Assembly (NCBI RefSeq): GCF_018398395.1
Contig: NZ_JAHCBF010000001.1
Coordinates: forward strand, 372,001-436,000
Direction of reading: 5' to 3'
From: Croceicoccus gelatinilyticus
GTDB lineage: Bacteria; Pseudomonadota; Alphaproteobacteria; Sphingomonadales; Sphingomonadaceae
DNA: 64,000 bases
The notes under the pieces: generated by a model
The model's database searches: none
What the model saw: the letters and a program-made list of their open reading frames with translations, nothing else
What the model was told of the DNA's origin: nothing
Translations under genes and position numbers: made by a program
Shown: positions 8,887-20,438 of the stretch, one piece after another
How positions within the stretch are numbered: position 1 is the stretch's first letter
Layout: the number at the start of each line of letters is the position of its first letter

Positions 8887-11660
8887 ACGTCGCTTTCCCT
8901 TACGTCTTGTTGATCTTGAGGCACGGAACAGGAAACACCCCGCTGCAACATTTGTAAAGCATCGGCAAGTGTCGTGCGCGTGACAGGTGTCCCATCGGGG
9001 AACGCGGAGAGCAGGCGCGAGGGGAAGGCGGCGGACAGCACGACGAAGGCGCCGCTGTCCCCGCGCGACCGGATCAGCCGCCCGAAAGCCTGCGCCAGAC
9101 GTGCACGCACGATGGCATCGTCATGCGCCTGCCGGTCGGCCCGCTCCCCCCCCGATGCCGCGCGGCGGGCGCGGTGCAGGATCGACGGCTTGGGCCAGGG
9201 AACCTGCTCCATGACCACGAGGCGGAGAGAATCACCCGGCACGTCCACCCCGTCGCGCAAGGCATCGGTGCCGAGCAATGATGCGCGCGGATCGTCGCGG
9301 AAGATATCGACCAGCGTACCGGTGTCGATCGGGTCGACGTGCTGCGCAAACAGCGGCAGGCCCGAACGCGCCAGCCGGTCGGCAATGCGGGCATGAACCG
9401 CGCGCAGGCGGCGGATCGCGGTGAACAGCCCCAGCACGCCTCCGTCGCTCGCCTCGATCAGCTGGCCATATGCGGCGGCAAGGCCCGCGATGTCGCCCTT
9501 CTTCACGTCGGTCACGATGATGACTTGCGCCTGATTGGCATAGTCGAACGGACTGGCCGCTTCGGAAATGCGCGGGTTAAGCCCGATGACCGACGCGCCC
9601 GAACGCGCGACGGCGCGGTCCCAGTCGGGGCCTTCGGGCGAACGGTCGCACAAGGTCGCGCTGGTCTGCAGGACGCCGTGGGCGGGTTCCAGAACGGTCG
9701 CGGCAAAGGGGCGCATCGGGTCGAGCCAGCGGCGGTGGATGGCTATGTCGAACTCGCGCGCCTCGGCCCGTTCGACCGAGAGCCAGTCGACGAAATCGGG
9801 ATCTGCCGGCCCGCCGAGGCGCGCCAGCAGCGCTTCCCACGCGGTCAGCGCATCGATGCGCCACGACAGCGAATGACGCGCGCCTTCGACGCGCTGACGG
9901 CCCTGTGGGTCCAGCCAGTCCGGCGGGTCTTCAAGGATTGCTTCAAGCCGGGTGCCAAGCTTCATCAACGGCTGTCGCAGCGCGGCAAGCGCGTCGCGGG
10001 CTTCGGATGCGGCCTCGATGAAGGGGCCGTCGAGGTCGACTGCCTCGGTCTCCAGCCCGTAACCTGCCTCGCTCCCCGCTTCGTCGCGGGCGTAAGTCAT
10101 GCGGCGGACGGAGGCGAAAAGCTGTTCGAGCGGGCCCCACGGCTCGCCCTCGTTGATGCGCCCCAGCCAGCCGTCCGATGGCAGGCCAGAAGCAGCCTCG
10201 CGCGCGGCGGTGATCGCCTGTTCGCCCGCTTCGTCATAGCTTGCGACATCGGCAAGACGCGCAGCAAGTCCGCGCCTGCGGCCCTTGGACTTGCCTTCGG
10301 GGCCGATGACCCAGCGGCGCATCTCGATCGCCTCGCTGCCCGACAGGGCGACGGCGAATGTCGAATCGGCGGCGTCGAACAAGTGGTGCCCTTCGTCGAA
10401 AACGATCCGGCTGGGGCGTTGCTGGCCGTCGCGTTCGCCACCCCGCGCGGCATGGACCATGACGAGCGCGTGGTTCGCAATGACCAGATCGGCATGGGCC
10501 GACTGGCGCGCGGCGCGTTCGATGAAACACTTCTTGTAATGCGGGCAGGCGGCATAGACGCATTCGCCGCGCCGGTCGGTCAGCGCGGCAAGCCCGCGCC
10601 TGCGGAACAGCGTCGGCAGCCAGCCGGGCAAGTCGCCGCCGACCATGTCGCCATCCTCGCTATAGGCCGCCCATCGCGCCACCAGCTGCGCGAAGATGCC
10701 CGCGCGGTTCTGGAAACCACCTTGCAGCGCGTCTTCAAGGTTCAGCAGGCAGAGGTAGTTCTCACGCCCCTTCCGCACGACTACGGCAGGCGTCTGGCGT
10801 TCCGCGCCTTCTGTATCCGGCCACGCACGGCGGCTTTCGCGGCGAAGCTGGCGTTGCAGCGCCTTGGTGTAAGTCGAGACCCAGACCGTCCCTTCGGCCG
10901 CCTGCGACCAGAGCGAGGCGGGGGCGAGGTAGCCCAGCGTCTTGCCGACGCCCGTCCCTGCCTGTGCCAGCACCATGTTCGGGCGGCCCTTTTCGGGGCG
11001 CGGGGCGAAGACGTGGGCGGCTTCCTGCGCATAGTCGCGCTGACCATCGCGCTTTTCGGACCCCTCGCCGGTCAGCGTGTCGAGGCGGGTGACAACATCT
11101 TCGGGATCGAGCGCAACGTGTTTCGGCTGGGCGCGGGGCGGGAGTTCTTCCCACTCGGGCAGCTTGGCGAAGAGCCAGCGTTCGGCCCGCTCCGGCTTGC
11201 GCACATGGGGCGCGAGGATGCCCGACCATGGCCACTTCTGCCGGGCGAGCGATTGCAGCACCGACCAGGCGCCTTCGCGTTCGGGCCAGCCCTCGGCCTC
11301 GCACCGCTCGAACAGGCGCGCGGCGGCGCGGGCGAGCAGGATGGGCACTTCGCCTTCGTGTTCGGGCAAGGGCAGGTCGAGCGCCTGTGCCAGCCCCTTG
11401 GGCGTAGGCACCACGAAGCGCGCCGGATGGACGAAAGCATAGAGTTCGAGAAGGTCGAGCCCCGACAGTTCTGGATAGCCGAGGCGGCTGGCCACCAGCG
11501 GCGCGTTCAGCATCAGAAGCGGGGTTTCCGCCGCCGCCATAATCGCTTCCCCGCGCGACAGGGCGCGCACATTACCTGCAGCATCTGACAGCCAGCAGCC
11601 GGAATGGCTGGCATGCAGTGCGGGAAGCGGCACGGGTTGGGGAAGGGGGGCAGACGCCAT
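8883..11660 (-). CDS. DinG/XPD-like superfamily 2 ATP-dependent DNA helicase
   Basis: A 925-residue protein with Walker A AGTGVGKT (about residue 236), a DEGH Walker B box and four cysteines between the helicase motifs (one in NYLCLL, then CVYAACPHYKKC). The cysteines are consistent with the iron-sulfur domain of the DinG/XPD family. Such helicases unwind DNA 5' to 3' in repair. The first 200 residues have no recognised motif and are a long extension relative to E. coli DinG. The ATG at 11660 is directly preceded by a 7-bp inverted repeat that would hide its ribosome site. A SixA-like phosphatase gene overlaps the 3' end. Confidence 0.88.
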   Translation of the reverse strand: MASAPLPQPVPLPALHASHSGCWLSDAAGNVRALSRGEAIMAAAETPLLMLNAPLVASRLGYPELSGLDLLELYAFVHPARFVVPTPKGLAQALDLPLPEHEGEVPILLARAAARLFERCEAEGWPEREGAWSVLQSLARQKWPWSGILAPHVRKPERAERWLFAKLPEWEELPPRAQPKHVALDPEDVVTRLDTLTGEGSEKRDGQRDYAQEAAHVFAPRPEKGRPNMVLAQAGTGVGKTLGYLAPASLWSQAAEGTVWVSTYTKALQRQLRRESRRAWPDTEGAERQTPAVVVRKGRENYLCLLNLEDALQGGFQNRAGIFAQLVARWAAYSEDGDMVGGDLPGWLPTLFRRRGLAALTDRRGECVYAACPHYKKCFIERAARQSAHADLVIANHALVMVHAARGGERDGQQRPSRIVFDEGHHLFDAADSTFAVALSGSEAIEMRRWVIGPEGKSKGRRRGLAARLADVASYDEAGEQAITAAREAASGLPSDGWLGRINEGEPWGPLEQLFASVRRMTYARDEAGSEAGYGLETEAVDLDGPFIEAASEARDALAALRQPLMKLGTRLEAILEDPPDWLDPQGRQRVEGARHSLSWRIDALTAWEALLARLGGPADPDFVDWLSVERAEAREFDIAIHRRWLDPMRPFAATVLEPAHGVLQTSATLCDRSPEGPDWDRAVARSGASVIGLNPRISEAASPFDYANQAQVIIVTDVKKGDIAGLAAAYGQLIEASDGGVLGLFTAIRRLRAVHARIADRLARSGLPLFAQHVDPIDTGTLVDIFRDDPRASLLGTDALRDGVDVPGDSLRLVVMEQVPWPKPSILHRARRAASGGERADRQAHDDAIVRARLAQAFGRLIRSRGDSGAFVVLSAAFPSRLLSAFPDGTPVTRTTLADALQMLQRGVSCSVPQDQQDVRESDV

Positions 11661-11679
11661 GCTTCCCAGATAGGGAAGC
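11661..11679 (-). promoter_or_regulatory. Hairpin covering the helicase ribosome-binding site
   Basis: On the minus strand GCTTCCC, a 5-base loop and GGGAAGC form a perfect 7-bp stem that ends at the base before the ATG. GGGA, the only Shine-Dalgarno-like string, is inside the stem, so translation initiation may be conditional. Seen in sequence; the regulatory role is inferred. Confidence 0.45.
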
Positions 11680-11730
11680 GAAGCTGCAAGGCCAATGAGC
11701 GCGTCCGGCTTAACCCCCGACGATCAGGCC

Positions 11731-12360
11731 TTATGCGGCGCGAGCAGGCGTAGGTTCGGGCGCGTCGGCACCGACGCAGCAATCGCAGTCCGACACGTCG
11801 AGCGTCAGGTGCGCGGTGACCTGTGCGTCGATCTCGTCACCAAAGTCCGATTCGAGCGAGCGGCGGACAAGCTTGGCAACGACTGCCGGGGCGTCGTGGC
11901 CGGTGTGGTCCTTGCCGTGGACGAAGCCCGACACGTGCATCCACTGGTGCATCAGGTGCGCGGCCATGTTCACGCGGTCGCCCGCGCCCATGCACAGGGC
12001 CACGAACCAGCGCGCGGTGCGAATGGGAAGCGTGCCGAGGCGCGTGCGTCCGATGACGGGATGGGCACTTTCAGGGCCGTCCATGTCTTCGACCGAGATC
12101 GCGATGTCGAGCGTATGGTCTGCCGTCTTGCCGCATTCGCGGCCATGAACGATGCGGTCCCAGATCTGGTCGCCGTCCATGTCCTTCACGCCGCCATGCA
12201 GGCTCTGCCAGCCGGTAAAGCCGTATTCGGCCTGGCGGACGGAACCGCCGAAGCCGGGGCTACTGACGGCCTTGCGCAAAAGGATCACGCTGTCCTTGAT
12301 GAAGCGTTCCTCGGCGTCGGTCGCGCCGGTGATCTCGTGTAGTTGAACATCCACAGTCAT
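11731..12360 (-). CDS. Conserved hypothetical protein, 209 aa, His-rich
   Basis: I do not recognise a named domain. The start ATG at 12360 (MTVDVQLHEITGATDAEERF) is favoured because the longer reading frame upstream is rich in unlikely residues. The middle contains a histidine cluster, AAHLMHQWMHVSGFVHG then KDHTGHD, which could bind a metal. A C-terminal DCDCC cluster follows a hydrophobic beta-like stretch. There is no signal peptide, so it is probably cytoplasmic. It lies alone between the helicase gene and the crt operon, on the same strand as both. Confidence 0.6.
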   Translation of the reverse strand: MTVDVQLHEITGATDAEERFIKDSVILLRKAVSSPGFGGSVRQAEYGFTGWQSLHGGVKDMDGDQIWDRIVHGRECGKTADHTLDIAISVEDMDGPESAHPVIGRTRLGTLPIRTARWFVALCMGAGDRVNMAAHLMHQWMHVSGFVHGKDHTGHDAPAVVAKLVRRSLESDFGDEIDAQVTAHLTLDVSDCDCCVGADAPEPTPARAA

Positions 12361-12440
12361 GATAGGCCAACGCCTCTTCCGCGTCAGGGGTTCCACCCGA
12401 CTCACAAGATTTACAGTAGCGAAGAATGGAAAACGGCCGA

Positions 12441-13055
12441 TTAACACCAGCCGCTACGTCTGCCTTGCCAGTTTTCAGCCAATCCCTCGGCCACGAGAAT
12501 ATCGCCAAGCGACTGACCACCGCGCGTGATGCGGCGCAGTTTGCGGCCATATCGGTCGGTTTCTTCCGGTCCGGCCTCAAGGCTGAAGGGGCCGTCATTC
12601 AAAAGCTGAAGCATGCGCTGCGTTGCCGCCCGGCCCAGCGCGAGTTCGCGGTCGCACTGCGGGTTCGAAATTTCCGGCGTGTTGATGTCCAGCACGCGGA
12701 TCTTGTCGCCTGCGAACCAGATAGTATCACCGTCGACGACGCAGTTCTGCCGGTTGCCGCCATCGCAAATCCCGAAGCTGGCCGAGAGGGTGTCTTCCGG
12801 CCCCGCGACGGGGGCGGTGGTCGGCGCCGTGTCCGTCTGGATAGCGATGGGACCGTAGCGCATAGTTAGTCCGGTACCGATCAGAATCACCGACACGAAA
12901 GCAAGCGCGACGGCCCACCAGTTGACCTTTCGCTTGGGTTTCGGATCATTCCAGAACTTGAGCGTCGGACCCTTGGACTTCGGTCTTCGAAACGGGATCG
13001 TTTTGCCTCGCCTGTCCTTCAGCGGCGTCGACCGGAACGGCTTCTTGAAACTCAC
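12441..13055 (-). CDS. Membrane-anchored thermonuclease (SNase)-like protein
   Basis: A 204-residue protein with a basic N-terminus, one membrane helix (WWAVALAFVSVILIGTGLTM, about residues 45-65) and a staphylococcal-nuclease-like domain. The domain carries VDGDTI, the arginine in IRVLDINTPE and the DRYGRKLR motif that holds the catalytic Glu/Arg set. It probably cuts nucleic acid outside the cytoplasm. GTG at 13055 is chosen because TGAGGCCAGGGGC gives a ribosome site overlapping the crtB stop, only 10 bases away. The nuclease is therefore the last gene of the crtY-crtI-crtB operon, with no obvious link to carotenoids. Confidence 0.8.
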   Translation of the reverse strand: MSFKKPFRSTPLKDRRGKTIPFRRPKSKGPTLKFWNDPKPKRKVNWWAVALAFVSVILIGTGLTMRYGPIAIQTDTAPTTAPVAGPEDTLSASFGICDGGNRQNCVVDGDTIWFAGDKIRVLDINTPEISNPQCDRELALGRAATQRMLQLLNDGPFSLEAGPEETDRYGRKLRRITRGGQSLGDILVAEGLAENWQGRRSGWC

Positions 13056-13065
13056 GCCCCTGGCC

Positions 13066-14034
13066 TCATCGGGCAGCCTTTCGGGCGCGCTCCTCGAAGT
13101 CGCGGCGGGTGAGGGGGCGTTCCTTCGCTTCTTCGGCGCACGACGCGGGCGGGGCACGAAGGCTGGCGGCGCCTGCTCCGAAAACGTGGCCCAGTTTTTC
13201 GAAGCGGCTGGTGAAGGCGCGGTGGTCCCAGCCGTGGACACCGGCCTTTTCCACTTTGCGCGCGATTGAACCGTAGATGCCCGTCGCCGACAGGATCGCC
13301 CAGCGGCTGCGCAGCGGCAGGCGGGCGGCACCGATGCGCGCCGACGCTTCATAGGCGCGGGCCATCAGGCAGGCATCGTGGACCATGGCGACGAGTTCGG
13401 CGCGGTACATCGGCTTCATGTGCTGGCCGGGTGCAATGTCGGCCTCGACCAGCCATTCGACCGGCAGGTAGCAGCGGCCCGCCGCGTCATCTTCCCACAA
13501 GTCGCGCACGATATTGGCGAGCTGGAACGCGATGCCGAGATCGCATGCCCGGTCGAGCGTATCCGCGTCATCATCGGGCACACCCATGACCTTGGCCATC
13601 ATCACCCCGACTGCGCCTGCCACATGGTAGCAGTATTGCAGCATGTCGGCCTCGCTACGCGGCCGCCAGTCGTCGGCGTCCAGTGCAAAACCTGCGATCA
13701 CGTCGTCGCACATCTCGGCGGTGAGGCCGCATTCGCGTGCAACCACAGCCAGCCCGTCGAACGAGGCATCGCCCGTTTCAGAGCCCGCCAGCGCCAGCGC
13801 GGTGCGTTCGCGGATCGTTGAAAGGCGCGCCGCCGCGTCCGACTGGTCGCCCAGTTCGCCGCCCATGTCCTGCGCATCGGCAAGGTCGTCCGCCGCGCGG
13901 CACCAGGCATAGAGCAGCCAGACGCGTTCGCGCGTCACGCGGTCGAACAGCATCGATGCGGCGGCAAAGCTTTTCGATCCGCGCGCGATCGTATTGCGGG
14001 CGTGGGCAACCAGTTCGTCGCGATTTTTCGGCAA
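13066..14034 (-). CDS. crtB: Phytoene synthase
   Basis: The 322-residue product belongs to the squalene/phytoene synthase family. It has two aspartate-rich sites, CRAADDLADAQD near residue 50 and VRDLWEDDAAGRCYLP near 175, which bind the diphosphates through magnesium. It joins two geranylgeranyl diphosphates to phytoene. The start appears to be TTG at 14034, 5 bases after the crtI stop, with GAAGGG as ribosome site. It is the third gene of crtY-crtI-crtB. Confidence 0.94.
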   Translation of the reverse strand: MPKNRDELVAHARNTIARGSKSFAAASMLFDRVTRERVWLLYAWCRAADDLADAQDMGGELGDQSDAAARLSTIRERTALALAGSETGDASFDGLAVVARECGLTAEMCDDVIAGFALDADDWRPRSEADMLQYCYHVAGAVGVMMAKVMGVPDDDADTLDRACDLGIAFQLANIVRDLWEDDAAGRCYLPVEWLVEADIAPGQHMKPMYRAELVAMVHDACLMARAYEASARIGAARLPLRSRWAILSATGIYGSIARKVEKAGVHGWDHRAFTSRFEKLGHVFGAGAASLRAPPASCAEEAKERPLTRRDFEERARKAAR

Positions 14035-14039
14035 GTGGA

Positions 14040-15545
14040 TCAGCCCTTCGAAAGATCGGAAATCATCAGCCGCGCAGTCGCCCGTGCAGAGCCAACGACG
14101 CCGGGAATACCCGCGCCCGGATGGGTGCCCGCGCCGACGAAATAGAGATTGCCGATCTCGTCATCGCGGTTGTGCGCGCGGAACCATGCCGACTGCGTCA
14201 GGACGGGTTCGAGGCTGAAGGCGGAGCCCATGTGTGCCGACAGGTCGGTGCCGAAGTCGGCGGGCGTGTAGTGGAACTTCGTCACGATCCGCGAATGGAT
14301 GTCGGGGATCAGGCGGCGGCCCACTTCGTCCAGCACCCGCTTTTCAAGCTCCGGCCCGACCGTGTCCCAATCGACACGAAGCTTGCCCATGTGCGCCACG
14401 GGGACGAGGGCATAGAACGTGCTCATCCCCTCGGGCCCCATCGACGGGTCGGTGACGGTGGGATGGTGCAGGTAGATCGAGAAGTCGCGCGGCAGGACGC
14501 CGGACTTGTAGATGTCGTTCAGCAGCCCTTCGTAGCGCGGGCCGAACAGGATCATGTGGTGCGGAATGCCGGGCCATGCGCCCTCGACCCCGAAATGCAC
14601 GACGAAGAGCGACGGGCTCCACCGCTTGCGCGACAGGGACTTTGCGACCTTGCCCCCGCGCCGGTTGGTCGAGAGCAGGTCGCGGTAAGTGTGCATGAGA
14701 TCGGAATTGGCGGCGACCGCGTCGAACCGCTCGCTCCACCCGCTTTTCGTCGTCACGCCCTTGGCGCGGTTTCCGACGGTGTCGATGCTGACCACCGGAT
14801 CGCCCAGCCGGACCGTGCCGCCAAGGCGTTCGAAGTGCTTCACCATCGCCGCGATCAGCTTGTTCGTGCCGCCCTTCGCCCACCAGACGCCGCCGTCCTT
14901 CTCCAGCTTGTGGATGAGGGCATAGATCGCGCTGGTCGACATCGGGTTGCCGCCGACGAGCAGCGTGTGGAACGACAGAGCCTCGCGCAGTTTCTCGTTC
15001 TTCACGAACTTGGACACGATCGAATAGACCGAACGCCACGCCTGGTATTTGGCGAGCGCCGGGGCGGCCTTGATCATGTCGGAGAAGTTGAGGAACGGCT
15101 TGTGCCCCAGCTTCAGGTAGCCTTCGGTATAGACCCCTTCGGAATAGGCGGAAAATTCCTCGTATCCGGCCACGTCGTCGGGGTTCAGCTTGCTGATCTC
15201 TGCGGCAAGCTGCTGAAGGTCGTTCGAATAGTCGAACGTCGTCCCGTCGTCCCACTGCAGGCGGTAGAAGGGCTTTACCTCCATCAGTTCGATGTCGTCC
15301 GACATCTCGTGATCGGTCAGCCGCCAGAGCTGTTCCAGGCAGTCGGGATCGGTGATGACGGTGGGGCCAGCATCGAAAGTGAAGCCGTCCTTTTCCCAGA
15401 CGTAGGCGCGGCCGCCGGGCTTGTCGCGGGCTTCGATCACCGTGGTGTCGATGCCCGCCGACTGCAGGCGGATGGCAAGCGCGAGGCCGCCGAAGCCTGC
15501 GCCGATAACGGCGGCGCGGCGGGTGGGCTGGCTATTTTCTGTCAT
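14040..15545 (-). CDS. crtI: Phytoene desaturase
   Basis: A 501-residue FAD-dependent desaturase with an N-terminal dinucleotide site (VIGAGFGGLALA), EARDKPGGRAY after it, and the C-terminal GAGTHPGAGIPGVVGSA signature of CrtI. It converts phytoene to lycopene in the membrane. Its ATG overlaps the crtY stop by four bases and its stop lies 5 bases before crtB, so all three are tightly coupled. Confidence 0.96.
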   Translation of the reverse strand: MTENSQPTRRAAVIGAGFGGLALAIRLQSAGIDTTVIEARDKPGGRAYVWEKDGFTFDAGPTVITDPDCLEQLWRLTDHEMSDDIELMEVKPFYRLQWDDGTTFDYSNDLQQLAAEISKLNPDDVAGYEEFSAYSEGVYTEGYLKLGHKPFLNFSDMIKAAPALAKYQAWRSVYSIVSKFVKNEKLREALSFHTLLVGGNPMSTSAIYALIHKLEKDGGVWWAKGGTNKLIAAMVKHFERLGGTVRLGDPVVSIDTVGNRAKGVTTKSGWSERFDAVAANSDLMHTYRDLLSTNRRGGKVAKSLSRKRWSPSLFVVHFGVEGAWPGIPHHMILFGPRYEGLLNDIYKSGVLPRDFSIYLHHPTVTDPSMGPEGMSTFYALVPVAHMGKLRVDWDTVGPELEKRVLDEVGRRLIPDIHSRIVTKFHYTPADFGTDLSAHMGSAFSLEPVLTQSAWFRAHNRDDEIGNLYFVGAGTHPGAGIPGVVGSARATARLMISDLSKG

Positions 15546-16732
15546 TTCTTACCTCTAAGCGGCCCCGGGGCACCGTAACCGGCGAGCACCGAAGCGGCTT
15601 TCAGAACGGGAACGGGGGGCTTCCCGGCCAGCACGCGCAACTTGTCGAAGAGCGTGCTTTCACCAGCGTAGAAGCGTTCCACCAGCGCTTCGTCAAGTGC
15701 GTAGAACCGCTGCAGTACCTTGTACCTGTCGCGCGGCTGGGCCGCACCGAACAGCATACGGGCCAGCAGGCGATAGAACCCCCCGCTGCGCCAGTGGGCG
15801 GCGGCATGGGCATCGGTCAGCGCGGCAAGGCTGGCACTGTCATGCGCCTCCGCCCCTGCGATCAGGCTGGCAAGGCGCACCGCGTCAGGCAGGGAATAGC
15901 TGGTCAGTGGCTGGAACAGTCCGGCGCGAACGCCTGCCTGCGCGACACCCGGAACGGCATGGGCGCGGAACTTTGTAAAATCGCCGCCGGTCACCACAGG
16001 CAGGACGCCCGTTTCCTTGCGGGTCTTTTCGACCACGGTCCATCCGCGCCCCTCGGCATAGTCGTCGATCCGCCCGAACAGAGTTTCAGCGTCGAGCGAG
16101 CGGCTATCGCTGTAATAGGTGTCCTCGACGAAAACCTCATCGGCGGAGAAGGGCAGGACATAGACGAAGCGGTAGCCGTCCTTCTGCTTCACCGTTGCGT
16201 CCATCACGATCGGGCGCGTCATCTTGTGCGGGGCGGCGAGGCGCAGCGTCACGCCTGCAAACTTCTGCCAGCCGCCGTGAAGCTCTGCCAGCATATCGCG
16301 GTTCAATCCGCGCGCGTCGATCACGCCGTCCGCATCTATTCGCGTACCGTCGGCCAGCGCGATGCCTTGCGGGTCGAGCGCGGTGACGGCGGTACCGGTA
16401 AAGACGGCTTCTGCCGGAAGCGCTTTTGCCACGGCAGCGGCAAGGTTTTCCGACGGGATCGACCGGTATGGGGTCGCCAGCGTCCGGCGATAGGCGGGAA
16501 AGCGCACGTCATAGCCGTCGTTCCAGCGCGCGGCGGCCAGCCCTTCGACCAGTTCGCGGTTTTCTTCTGCGATGTCGGTGGCGAAAAAGGACCAGACGTG
16601 ATTGCCGCCGATGACGGGGCCTGCCTCTACCAGCGCGACGGACAAGTCGGGCCGCCGATCGGCCAGCATCAGCGCGATCAGCGATCCGGACAGGCCTCCG
16701 CCCGCAATCGCGATGTCGTATCGATTGGCCAT
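15542..16732 (-). CDS. crtY: Lycopene beta-cyclase
   Basis: The 396-residue protein begins MANRYDIAIAGGGLSGSLIA, an FAD-binding start typical of CrtY, with the downstream VIDARGL and PFSADEVFVEDTYYS motifs of the family. It closes beta rings on lycopene to give beta-carotene. ATG at 16732 is chosen because the signature begins there and the upstream codons look non-coding. It is the first gene of the crt operon and diverges from an OmpV/MipA gene. No crtZ, crtW or crtE is in the window, so hydroxylation, ketolation and precursor supply are encoded elsewhere. Confidence 0.94.
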   Translation of the reverse strand: MANRYDIAIAGGGLSGSLIALMLADRRPDLSVALVEAGPVIGGNHVWSFFATDIAEENRELVEGLAAARWNDGYDVRFPAYRRTLATPYRSIPSENLAAAVAKALPAEAVFTGTAVTALDPQGIALADGTRIDADGVIDARGLNRDMLAELHGGWQKFAGVTLRLAAPHKMTRPIVMDATVKQKDGYRFVYVLPFSADEVFVEDTYYSDSRSLDAETLFGRIDDYAEGRGWTVVEKTRKETGVLPVVTGGDFTKFRAHAVPGVAQAGVRAGLFQPLTSYSLPDAVRLASLIAGAEAHDSASLAALTDAHAAAHWRSGGFYRLLARMLFGAAQPRDRYKVLQRFYALDEALVERFYAGESTLFDKLRVLAGKPPVPVLKAASVLAGYGAPGPLRGKK

Positions 16733-16867
16733 TCCCGTCTCGTTTGCATGGGTCTGCGGACCTGCGCAAGGTTCCTGCAAGTGCTGTCCATACCTAGTAG
16801 CAAGCGGAACCGGCGGCATGGCGGTGCGTTCCCGAACGAACAAGACCATTCTCAGGATCACACGCAC

Positions 16868-17767
16868 TTGAACCAGATCGCGCCGACCCGCACCCTTTTG
16901 ACCGCCGCTGCCATTGCCGCAGCGTGCGCCTTTTCCGGCAACGCGCACGCCAATGTCGCCGCGATCGACCGGCAGCCGCTTCGCCTGGAACAGCCGGACC
17001 TCGAAGAGGTGTATGACGGCGACTACGTGATCGTTGCGTTGGGCGCTGGCTATGTCCCCGACTACGAGGGCGCGGACGAATATGGTGTCCAGATCGGCGG
17101 TGCGGTGCGCGGCTCTGTCGAAGGGATTGCTTTCAAGACCAGCGGCATCGGTCTTGAACTCGACCTCATTCCGAACCTGCCCGGCGATGTCGAACTCAGC
17201 TTCGGACCCGAAATCCAGTATAGCGCGGTGCGCACCGGATCGGTGAAGGACGAGATCGTCGACATGCTGCCCGAACTCGACAGCACGATCGAACTGGGGT
17301 TCAGCGCCGGTATCTCGAAAAAGAACCTTATCACGCCGGTAGACTCGCTCGCGCTAAGCTATGGTATGCGCTGGGATGTTTCCGGCAAGGGAGCAGGGCG
17401 GCAGAGCCGTGTCTCGCTGTCCTACTTTACCGCCCTGTCGAAAGGCATGGGCGCAGGCGTATCGGTCGGCGCAAGCTGGCACGACGACAAGTGGGCCGAC
17501 TATTACTACACGATCACGCCCGAAGGCAGTGCGGCCACCGATGGCGCGCTTCCTGTCTATGAAGCGGAAAGCGGCATGAAGGACTGGGACGTAAAGGCCT
17601 ATTGGGGCATGGATCTCGACGGGGACTTCCGCAACGGCGGCTTCGGCATTGCGACTTCGGTCGTCTACGAACGCCTTCAGGGCAGCGCGGCGGAAACGCC
17701 GATCGTGTCGATGCGCGGCGACCGTGACCAGTTCATGTTTCTGGCCGGCGTCGGTTATGCTTTCTGA
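16868..17767 (+). CDS. MipA/OmpV-family outer-membrane protein
   Basis: About 299 residues: a signal peptide (LLTAAAIAAACAFSGNAHA, cleavage near residue 28), then VALGAGYVPDYEGADEY, the characteristic opening of MipA/OmpV barrels. Alternating beta strands follow, ending in the terminal aromatic GVGYAF needed for barrel insertion. The best start is TTG at 16868 with AGGA 11 bases upstream; there is no ATG at the right place before the signal peptide. Members scaffold murein enzymes or act as porins. It diverges from crtY with 135 bases between. Confidence 0.82.
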   Translation: MNQIAPTRTLLTAAAIAAACAFSGNAHANVAAIDRQPLRLEQPDLEEVYDGDYVIVALGAGYVPDYEGADEYGVQIGGAVRGSVEGIAFKTSGIGLELDLIPNLPGDVELSFGPEIQYSAVRTGSVKDEIVDMLPELDSTIELGFSAGISKKNLITPVDSLALSYGMRWDVSGKGAGRQSRVSLSYFTALSKGMGAGVSVGASWHDDKWADYYYTITPEGSAATDGALPVYEAESGMKDWDVKAYWGMDLDGDFRNGGFGIATSVVYERLQGSAAETPIVSMRGDRDQFMFLAGVGYAF

Positions 17768-17917
17768 GATGAATTGGGCGTTCTGACGACAACGCACTGA
17801 TCGCGCTGGACCAAGGCGCGGTGACCTTTTAGATATCGGGACAGAACGGGCCGCTTACCCCCTCGAGCGACCCACACGATAATGCCCCGATTGTCGGGAA
17901 GTAGAGGGACGTTTCAC

Positions 17918-20432
<2,515 letters not shown>

Positions 20433-20438
20433 GGGGGT

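Noticed and set aside
9339-11588. Long open frame on the plus strand opposite the helicase gene
   Set aside because: It is an antisense shadow of a well-supported helicase in a GC-rich genome and has no homology-like motifs.
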